Positions 58,459-64,000 of a stretch of 64,000 bases of DNA are shown here, piece after piece (the stretch's first letter is position 1; each line of letters starts with the position of its first letter). Source of the DNA: an archaeon (GTDB taxonomy: Archaea > Thermoproteota > Nitrososphaeria > Nitrososphaerales > Gagatemarchaeaceae). A program made the translations under genes and the position numbers. Under the pieces are notes generated by a model. That model had not been told where the DNA came from. It saw nothing but the letters and a program-made list of their open reading frames with translations, and did not search any database. The DNA lies in contig JAKAUC010000009.1 in NCBI GenBank assembly GCA_021827865.1, positions 707,838 through 771,837 on the forward strand, written 5' to 3'.

Positions 58459-58746
58459 TCAAGTAGGCGTCACCTGACCCCCTGAATCTTCTCTGTCAAG
58501 TTCCGTCACCTCCGCAGAACGTCTCCTCCTTGCTACCATCTCCATATCAGATTGTCGGAGAGGTTGACCTGCCAAACACAGCAAATCCAATGCCTCAAAT
58601 TCCCCCTCGGTTAGCCTCTCCCAAATTGGAGGCGGGCTATAACAAAACCACTCGAAACGAACATCCCCGTTAGGTAGACGCCTCTTGACCGCCAAATGCT
58701 TCTCGCCACACTTGCATATGACGGAAGTCGTGTCAATCGGTATCAT
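58459..58746 (-). CDS. Small putative zinc-binding hypothetical protein
   Basis: 95 aa. Near the N-terminus it has SVICKCGEKH and later WFCYSPPP: too few Cys for a full ribbon, though CxC plus a downstream Cys/His could bind metal. The rest is charged (EMVARRRRSAEVTELDRED). A 41-aa frame upstream (58743-58868) overlaps its start as ATGA but may belong to the IS110 left flank instead. Function unknown. Confidence 0.4.
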   Translation of the reverse strand: MIPIDTTSVICKCGEKHLAVKRRLPNGDVRFEWFCYSPPPIWERLTEGEFEALDLLCLAGQPLRQSDMEMVARRRRSAEVTELDREDSGGQVTPT

Positions 58747-58858
58747 TCAATGGTATTAACCTTCTTGGTCTCGACCTTTATGGATTTCGCCGCGTTCTGT
58801 ATGATTGTCAGCAACTTGACTGATACGTAAGGCGTCCCTAACGGCTGGCCCTTCGCTC

Positions 58859-58886
58859 GCGACTCCATGTCAGCATGTGGAGTCGC
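58859..58886 (+). ncRNA. Stem-loop in the IS110 left flank, possible bridge RNA part
   Basis: GCGACTCCA pairs with TGGAGTCGC (9 bp) around a 10-nt loop TGTCAGCATG, about 60-85 nt before the transposase start. In the IS110 family a bridge RNA that guides target choice is encoded in this flank. The identity as bridge RNA is inferred from position only. Confidence 0.4.
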
Positions 58887-58944
58887 TTCTGCCCCGCTGG
58901 AGAGGAGAGAAAAGAAGATGAGAGAGAAACGAGTCAGACGGGGA

Positions 58945-60030
58945 ATGAGCAACAACACAGTCTCAGGCGTGGACCTTGGCGGTAGTAGTAGCCTGGCTAC
59001 TGTCCTCTCTCCAGATGGAGAGATCTCCTACAGGTTCTCCTTCCCCATGGACGAGGGAGGGCACGCGCTCTTCTCGAGCAGGGTGCCGAGGGACTCCCGA
59101 ATCGCCTTCGAGGCTACGCTGTTGGCCTACCCCTTCTCGAGGACGCTGAAGGAGCTTGGCTATACCGACATAATCGTGGCACACCCTACCGAGCTTGCCT
59201 GGATAGTCAGGTCCAAGAAGAAGAACGACAGGGCTGACAGCTTAAAGATAGCGAAGCTCCATCTGGCTGGACTGTTGCCTGAGTCTCGTCTCCTGGACAG
59301 GGAGGACCAGATAGAGAGGGACCTGCTCATTCAGAGGGTGAAGCTCGGTGTCGAGATAGGCAGGGTGAAGAGCAGCATCACAAGTTATCTAGTGAGAGAA
59401 GGGGTGTGCGAATCCCTCCCTGAGACGCACGATAGCTTCTCTGCGGCAAGGAGGCTCGCTCTGTCATCGCTGAAGTTCGGCGACGGCAGAGACCTCGTGC
59501 TCACGACGATGGTCGAAAGACTCGAGTTCATGGAGGGACAGTGCGGCCCTCTCGAAGAGAGGATAAGGCATAACGCGAGAGACAACAAGTACGTGAGGAT
59601 AATCATGTCTATCCCTGGCGTGGACTACTATCTCGCCTCGCTTTACGCCTCCTACGTCGGAGACCCCCACCGCTTTCCGTCCTTCGACCACGTAGCGAGC
59701 TACCTCGGGATCGTCCCCGTGAGCAAGGACAGCCCCAACGTGAGGAGAAGAGGCAGGATGTCCAAGGACGGTCCCTCGATTGCGAGGTGGACCCTCGGGA
59801 TAATGGTCGACACAGTGATGAGGCGCAACCCGGAGATCAGGGCGTACTACGACTGCGCCAAGAAGAGGAAAGGGAGGGGGAGCTACGCCCGCGTGCTCGC
59901 CATGAAGAAGGTGGCCAGAATGATCCATCACATGATGCTCACGGAACAGAATTGGAGGTGGGAGGACAGGGAGTTGACGGAGGAGAAGCTTGCCAGGCTC
60001 GACCGGCAGAGGGGAGGTGACCCGGCCTAG
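58945..60030 (+). CDS. IS110-family transposase (DEDD)
   Basis: About 361 aa from ATG 58945 (an upstream ATG at 58918 or 58867 would extend into the structured flank). The N-terminal RuvC-like domain has GVDLGGSSSLATV (Asp), AFEATLLAY (Glu) and RSKKKNDRADSLKIAKL (Asp). The C-terminal transposase domain has IMSIPGVDYYLASLYASYVG, HVASYLGIVPVSKDS and a conserved Ser-containing GPSIARWTLGIMV. It is intact, so the element may still be active. Its GC content is higher than the surrounding island, so it probably arrived later or from a core copy. Confidence 0.93.
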   Translation: MSNNTVSGVDLGGSSSLATVLSPDGEISYRFSFPMDEGGHALFSSRVPRDSRIAFEATLLAYPFSRTLKELGYTDIIVAHPTELAWIVRSKKKNDRADSLKIAKLHLAGLLPESRLLDREDQIERDLLIQRVKLGVEIGRVKSSITSYLVREGVCESLPETHDSFSAARRLALSSLKFGDGRDLVLTTMVERLEFMEGQCGPLEERIRHNARDNKYVRIIMSIPGVDYYLASLYASYVGDPHRFPSFDHVASYLGIVPVSKDSPNVRRRGRMSKDGPSIARWTLGIMVDTVMRRNPEIRAYYDCAKKRKGRGSYARVLAMKKVARMIHHMMLTEQNWRWEDRELTEEKLARLDRQRGGDPA

Positions 60031-60045
60031 CGAGACAGTTGGGGA

Positions 60046-60500
60046 TGGAGTTGCGGACCGCACCATTGGGCGAGAAGTTCGCGAATGCGTAGGCTCATCC
60101 ACTCAGACCAAACCGTGGTCTCCATGACCCGACCGACGCGGAGGGCGATAGCAATCGTGTGCCTGAAGCCTTAGAGGGGCAGGTCTGTTCGACCGGGTTC
60201 GCAATGCTCAATTGCAATGAGGACATGATTGACAGAGACTACCTGTTCTATACCCTCCGTTCGGGCTTGATTGCTCACCAGTTTGAGCGGTATTCCTCTG
60301 GCGCGGGGTATCCAGAAATCAACAGGGAGAAAGACTTACCGAGGGTCAAGATTCCCTGCCCGAGTGACCTTGACACCCAACGTGACCTAGTCGCGAAGAT
60401 TGGGCCAGTTATTGACCAAGCAAGAGACGTCTTTCGGGAAGCAGAACAGAGGAGGAAGGACGCGATGGAAGTATTCGAAGGTTCGTTTCCCGATGCCTAA
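60046..60500 (+). pseudogene. Type I restriction specificity subunit (hsdS) remnant, frameshifted
   Basis: One frame at about 60112-60157 reads TVVSMTRPTRRAIAIV and the next frame continues PEALEGQVCSTGFAML: together a typical HsdS segment. The break is a 2-base insertion (GTGTG) near 60157-60161. Downstream, DYLFYTLRSG, SGAGYPEINREKDLPRVKIP and a conserved-helix end (FREAEQRRKDAMEVFEGSF) complete the target-recognition domain. The N-terminal domain and hsdR/hsdM are missing. It abuts the IS110, which probably removed the rest. Confidence 0.7.
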
Positions 60501-60745
60501 CTCACTAGGATAATCCTGTGGCCTTTCGGGCAAAATCCCCGCTTGGTTCGTTCATGCCAGAATGCTTCGTCCATCCTCCGCTCCTCTGAGCATTCGAGCA
60601 GAGGTGTGGGGAGTATTGCCACCCAAGGTTCGCGACTGACTACCTTGACCCTATGGACGAACTCAGGCACGCCCATACAGGAAGCGAGGCCAATTAACGC
60701 CCCACCAAACGGCTTTAGACCGCTGAGAACGAAGGCCAGACCCTA

Positions 60746-60892
60746 TTGCAGATTTGTCCCAAGTGCGGCTCGACCACATTCAAGGCTCAAGACATCAACG
60801 AGCGAACGGTCAGAATCTCATGCGCGAAGTGTGGATGGACTCCCCCAGACGTGAAGATAGACCAGATGGGGGACAGGGAAGCCCTCCGGTGA
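60746..60892 (+). CDS. Small zinc-ribbon protein
   Basis: 48 aa from TTG 60746: QICPKCGSTTFKAQDINERT then RISCAKCGWTPPDV. The two CxxCG knuckles 26 residues apart form a complete zinc ribbon. No ATG or GTG lies in frame upstream before a stop. It may be a genuine small protein or a remnant of a longer one. The region before it (60501-60745) shows no gene. Confidence 0.4.
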   Translation: MQICPKCGSTTFKAQDINERTVRISCAKCGWTPPDVKIDQMGDREALR

Positions 60893-61002
60893 ACGAGCCA
60901 TGTCCCGACAGTTAACGCCCCGTCAGAGGAGGGTGATGTCCCGAGGAGTTAAGAGAACCTAATCCCCACAGATTCAAATAGCCAAGCCGGCTGAAATCCC
61001 GT

Positions 61003-63435
61003 GTGGTAGACCCTGATGAGGGTCTTGCTCGTTTGCGCGAAGTCGCTGAGAAAGAGTGGCCGAAACTCAGCGAAGCGGACACTAGGTCAAAGATAATCGA
61101 TGTTGTTTTCAAAGATTGCCTTGGTTGGGACGAAGACGATATCAGTAGAGAGGAGCATGCCGAGAATGGTTTTGTCGACTATGTATTTCATCCTAGTGGA
61201 CAGAACCTTTTCGTCGTGGAGGCGAAGAAGAATGGCGTCTCCTTCGAGGTCCCCCTTAGTCTCGAGTTAAGGAACTACAAAATCAACGGTTCGATTAGGA
61301 GTGAGAAAGGCCTTGAGAAAGCGATGGAGCAAGCTCATAGATATTGCGCCAACCTCGGGATTAGGTTCGCGATTGTCACAAACGGCAGTCAATATGTGAT
61401 ATTCGAAGGCCAGAGGATTTACGCGCCGTGGAAAGAGGGGAAGTGCGCAGTGTTCACGAGCTTCGGGGACATAATTGAGAATTTCAATCTCTTCTGGAAT
61501 ATTATGAGCAAGGAGAGCGTTCTAAACGGGTCGTTGAAAGATTATCTTGTTGGAAAGACTGAACTCAAGAAGTTCACTCGACCGTTGGACCTGGTGCACG
61601 TTAGGGACTATGTCCAACCGAGAAACGACTTGTACAATCGATATCTGCAGCCTTTTGCAGAATATTTCCTAGGGGATATCACGGAAGAAGGAAAGCTCGA
61701 CCTGCTGAAGGACTGCTATGTCCCCCAGAAGTCTCATTCCGCCGCTGAGGATGCGCTCAAGCCCTACTTTCTGGAACGAATAAAATACTTGAGAGAGAAG
61801 TTTGGCATTGAACCGTTTGTTGAATCCGAAAGGGATGCAGGAAAGTTCGGAACGGCGGTAGAGAGTGCCGAGAAATACATCCAAGAGCACGTGCCTCCTG
61901 GCAAATTGATACTCCTAACTGGGGGTGTTGGCGCAGGCAAGACAACCTTCCTTCATCGTTTCTTCAGGGTTGTCCTCGAAGAAAACGACAGATTGGTTTG
62001 GCTCTATGTCGACTGCAGCCACGCACCAATAGAGACAGACAAGGTCGAGAGTTATGTATTCGGAGAATTGCTTGGAGATTTCTATCGGAAATACGGCGAG
62101 GACCTCAAAAGCATAATCGAGAAGAACGGGCTTGCTACTCTTCAGCCAACCTACAAAGATGTTGTGACTCTGGTCGCGGTGCTAGGAGCGAACGGATTCT
62201 CTCCCGTGTTGATGCTTGACAACATAGACCAGCAACAGCTGGTTTCGGATAAGCTTCAGGAACAGACAATTTTGGAGGCGGAGCGGCTTTCGAAAGCGCT
62301 TCGCGCCGTTCAGATCCTTTCGTTGCGCGAACAGACCTTCTTCAGGTCAAGTCTGAGAGGCGTGCTCGATGCCTATACTGTCCAACGATTCAACGTGCCT
62401 CCCCCTCCGTTTCAATTAGTGGTTGAGAAACGGCTGGACAACCTGATAGAACTCCTGGAGACCAACCCCGTCAAGCTCTCCCAGATGACTGGAATAGAGC
62501 CTCCATCTCAGGACGACAGAACTAGGATTGCAAACTTCCTCCGAATAGTTAGAGAATCAGTCAGCTATCGTGGTCCTGCCCACAAATCCATTTCTAACTT
62601 CATGACTTCTATTTCAAAGGGCAATATGCGGGTCGCCTTAGAATGTTTGAACAGCTTTCTGTCATCTGGGAATACCAAAGTGGACGAGATGTTGTACGGA
62701 TACGCCAAATCTGGGTCATACAAGATTCCCTATCATGCTTTCCTGAAATCAGTCGCACTTGGTGACCGACGTTACTACTCGGGCGACGCTAGTCGGGTGA
62801 TGAATGTGTTCGAGCTAAACACCAATCTAACTGACAGCCACTTCCTCAACTTGCGAATTCTCAAGTACGCTAATGACCGTACCACTGCCGATTCGGAGTT
62901 TGGACGAGGTCTTGTCGATATCGACGCTTTGAAGATTGAGGCGGAAAAAATGGGAGTCAATCTGAAGGCTATGGATTATTCCCTTGCAAGATTAGGTCAA
63001 TTCAAGCTGGTCGAAGTCGAGGGTGGCAAGGAAATGCCGAGCGAAGCGAAATTCGTCCGAGCCACGCCAACGGGGAACTATTACCTTCGCGGACTCATAA
63101 CGAAGTTCTCGTATCTGGATTTAGTCTGGCAGGATACCCCAATGGCTGATGCCGAGCTGGCGAAGGTATTGAGAAAGGGGATTGACACGACAGATGTTCA
63201 GTACAGACTCGACCGCGTCGGCCTGTTCCTAAATTACCTAGCCAAGCAGGAAATGCTCGAGTTCGCAAACAACTCTGAATACGCAGACTCTGATCTCATG
63301 GGTACCCTATTCATGGACGACATCAAACATGGTTATGAGATCGATAGGAGATACATCCTTTCTAGGTTGACGAAGGTTGAAGATGCCGAAGCATTTGATG
63401 ACAGCCACTTTACTGAGAAATCGTATTGGGATTGA
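61003..63435 (+). CDS. Nuclease-NTPase fusion: HsdR-N-like domain plus P-loop NTPase
   Basis: 810 aa. The N-terminal about 160 residues match the HsdR-N/PD-(D/E)xK pattern: FVDYVFHPSG then LFVVEAKK, with Asp59, Glu73 and Lys75 as the catalytic set, and RFAIVTNGSQYVIFEG after it. A P-loop NTPase follows: LTGGVGAGKTTFLHRFF (Walker A, about residue 303-319) and PVLMLDNIDQQQ (Walker B, about 403-414). The C-terminal about 250 residues look like winged-helix repeats. GTG start, about 25 nt after TTCAAATAG. The layout resembles single-gene STAND/KAP-type antiviral ATPases with a nuclease effector, but I cannot assign a known family. Confidence 0.8.
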   Translation: MVDPDEGLARLREVAEKEWPKLSEADTRSKIIDVVFKDCLGWDEDDISREEHAENGFVDYVFHPSGQNLFVVEAKKNGVSFEVPLSLELRNYKINGSIRSEKGLEKAMEQAHRYCANLGIRFAIVTNGSQYVIFEGQRIYAPWKEGKCAVFTSFGDIIENFNLFWNIMSKESVLNGSLKDYLVGKTELKKFTRPLDLVHVRDYVQPRNDLYNRYLQPFAEYFLGDITEEGKLDLLKDCYVPQKSHSAAEDALKPYFLERIKYLREKFGIEPFVESERDAGKFGTAVESAEKYIQEHVPPGKLILLTGGVGAGKTTFLHRFFRVVLEENDRLVWLYVDCSHAPIETDKVESYVFGELLGDFYRKYGEDLKSIIEKNGLATLQPTYKDVVTLVAVLGANGFSPVLMLDNIDQQQLVSDKLQEQTILEAERLSKALRAVQILSLREQTFFRSSLRGVLDAYTVQRFNVPPPPFQLVVEKRLDNLIELLETNPVKLSQMTGIEPPSQDDRTRIANFLRIVRESVSYRGPAHKSISNFMTSISKGNMRVALECLNSFLSSGNTKVDEMLYGYAKSGSYKIPYHAFLKSVALGDRRYYSGDASRVMNVFELNTNLTDSHFLNLRILKYANDRTTADSEFGRGLVDIDALKIEAEKMGVNLKAMDYSLARLGQFKLVEVEGGKEMPSEAKFVRATPTGNYYLRGLITKFSYLDLVWQDTPMADAELAKVLRKGIDTTDVQYRLDRVGLFLNYLAKQEMLEFANNSEYADSDLMGTLFMDDIKHGYEIDRRYILSRLTKVEDAEAFDDSHFTEKSYWD

Positions 63436-63644
63436 ATACTTGACCCAGTAGGTCTTTGATATTAGTACCCTTGAATCGCGAGACTTACAGATGCTCAGGA
63501 ATGGAGCCTGCAATGCACTGGCCAAGCCCGGCCAGAGCGCTTCGTTGTAGACGTGAAGTCCTACGGATTTTCGCGCGTCAAGTTAAAAGTTGTTGTTAAT
63601 CTTAATCTGAAGTCTGCAGGAACCACTTCCCTGAGGCCTTTAGT

Positions 63645-63655
63645 CGACCCGCGGC
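63645..63655 (+). repeat. attR-like copy of the tRNA-Phe 3' end
   Basis: CGACCCGCGGC, identical to tRNA-Phe bases 47879-47889. It is followed by T6, and lies at the compositional edge of island 2. Confidence 0.6.
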
Positions 63656-63705
63656 TTTTTTCCAAGTGTGGACTAATATTGTAGGAATTTGAAAACTGGA
63701 GGGTG

Positions 63706-63726
63706 CGGTCGACTGTGAATCGACCG
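63706..63726 (-). terminator. Hairpin after the TRAM gene
   Basis: CGGTCGA pairs with TCGACCG around a 7-nt loop, 30 nt after the TRAM-gene stop on the minus strand. It could help terminate or stabilise that transcript; no long U-tract follows, so the call is tentative. Confidence 0.3.
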
Positions 63727-63755
63727 ACCTTCTATTCGACGGCCTACGTCGTTGC

Positions 63756-64000
63756 CTAGTTCGAGGGCGCTGCAGATTCCGACGCGGATCCCGCTGAACC
63801 TTCTACGACCTGTCCAGACGCGAACCTCTCGGAGACCTGGGTGACCTTTATCCTTACGTTCTGGCCTACCTTCGTGCCAGGGACAAAGACGATGAACCCC
63901 TCGACCTTGGCAATGCCTTCTCCCCGCCTGCTGGTGTCGGAGATGCTGACGTTGTACTCCTTCCCGACCTCAACCGGCTTCTTGAAGGACCCGGAGCCTC
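63756..64000 (-). CDS. TRAM-domain protein, 5' end beyond the window
   Basis: At least 81 aa of a small TRAM-domain protein: KPVEVGKEYNVSISDTSRRG, then GEGIAKVEGFIVFVPGT and GQNVRIKVTQVSERFA. This is the whole beta-barrel RNA-binding domain, followed by a Ser/Ala-rich tail ending in Asn. Stand-alone TRAM proteins are abundant in archaea and are thought to act as RNA chaperones. The start lies outside the window. Confidence 0.9.
   Translation of the reverse strand, partial: GSGSFKKPVEVGKEYNVSISDTSRRGEGIAKVEGFIVFVPGTKVGQNVRIKVTQVSERFASGQVVEGSAGSASESAAPSN

Larger units (their letters stand above)
58750..60045 (+). mobile_element. IS110-family insertion sequence (approximate limits)
   Basis: It contains the DEDD transposase at 58945-60030 and, before it, an untranslated structured left flank of about 195 nt. 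IS110 elements lack terminal inverted repeats, so the ends cannot be placed exactly. The right end must be before about 60045, where hsdS-like coding resumes. Confidence 0.6.
63436..63755 (+). other. Right boundary of island 2
   Basis: This holds the 11-bp tRNA-Phe repeat at 63645-63655 and a hairpin at 63706-63726; otherwise AT-rich with no gene. Core-like GC content resumes after about 63700. Confidence 0.5.

Noticed and set aside
58743..58868. 41-codon minus-strand frame overlapping the start of the 95-aa hypothetical gene
   Set aside because: Its start codon lies inside the IS110 left-flank hairpin, so it is more likely part of the element's non-coding flank; the ATGA overlap alone is weak support.
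60543..60854. Plus-strand open frame of 103 codons before the nuclease-NTPase gene
   Set aside because: Ser/Arg-rich translation without motifs; the zinc-ribbon frame within the same stretch is better supported.
1..64000. CRISPR arrays, rRNA genes, replication origin
   Set aside because: No regularly spaced repeats, no rRNA-like sequence, and no Cdc6/Orc gene with origin-type repeats seen anywhere in the window.

Overview
This window is chromosomal DNA from an archaeon, most likely a TACK-group organism close to Thaumarchaeota/Nitrososphaeria. The evidence is a set of archaeal or eukaryote-type genes: Spt5, L11, L1, L10/P0, L12/P1, SecE, S19e, L31e, L39e, PDCD5, eIF6, prefoldin alpha, SRP receptor FtsY, RNase P Rpp21, Nep1 and archaeal D-aminoacyl-tRNA deacylase. 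Arginine/lysine is made by the LysW carrier-protein route. Many genes have a TATA-like box about 25-35 nt before a GTG, TTG or ATG start, which suggests leaderless mRNAs. Most of the window is GC-rich; two blocks (about 18.9-24.9 kb and 47.9-63.7 kb) are visibly more AT-rich and look acquired.

Layout. 0-4.6 kb: a GNAT acetyltransferase, rpl12 on the plus strand converging on spt5-rpl11-rpl1-rpl10, and secE. 4.6-14.2 kb: dtdA, then a minus-strand operon argG-argH-lysW-lysX-lysY-lysZ-lysJ-lysK with tight overlaps, divergent from an ACT-domain putative regulator. 14.2-18.7 kb: a nitrilase remnant, ftsY, prefoldin, eIF6, L31e, L39e, PDCD5, S19e, rpp21 and nep1. 18.75-18.87 kb: tRNA-Gly(TCC) with a D-loop insertion.

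18.9-24.9 kb: island 1, a co-directional trio of a DNA methyltransferase, an AIPR-family protein with a QxK-type nuclease-like N-terminus, and a RelA/SpoT-type nucleotidyltransferase. No defence system I can name has this composition, and it is my best candidate for a new one. A decayed gene follows it.

24.9-37 kb: a radical SAM/SPASM enzyme and molybdenum genes (moaC, a molybdate/tungstate ABC transporter, a ModE-like regulator, moeA, mobA/mocA, an xdhC domain, moaE, moaD, moaA), interleaved with tatA and tatC. 37-43.5 kb: a multi-pass membrane protein, a retropepsin-like pair with a DUF5678-like gene, and a three-subunit molybdenum hydroxylase whose FeS subunit carries a Tat signal. The membrane protein and hydroxylase promoters share a near-identical palindrome (CCTAAC-2 bp-GTTAGG), so they are probably one regulon: molybdate is taken up, cofactor is made, the enzyme is loaded and exported by Tat, and electrons may pass to the membrane protein. 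43.9-47.7 kb: SemiSWEET, HflX, an RDD protein, a PiT phosphate transporter and its DUF47 partner.

47.8-63.65 kb: island 2, bounded by tRNA-Phe (also with an enlarged D-loop) and an 11-bp copy of that tRNA's 3' end. It holds a SNF2 helicase, a DUF1156-type methylase and a DUF499-type ATPase (helicase-methylase-ATPase architecture), a Schlafen/AlbA_2 protein, an IS110 element with a structured left flank, a broken hsdS, a small zinc ribbon, and a nuclease-NTPase fusion. No integrase is visible. Core DNA resumes with a TRAM-domain gene cut by the window end. There are no rRNA genes and no CRISPR array.
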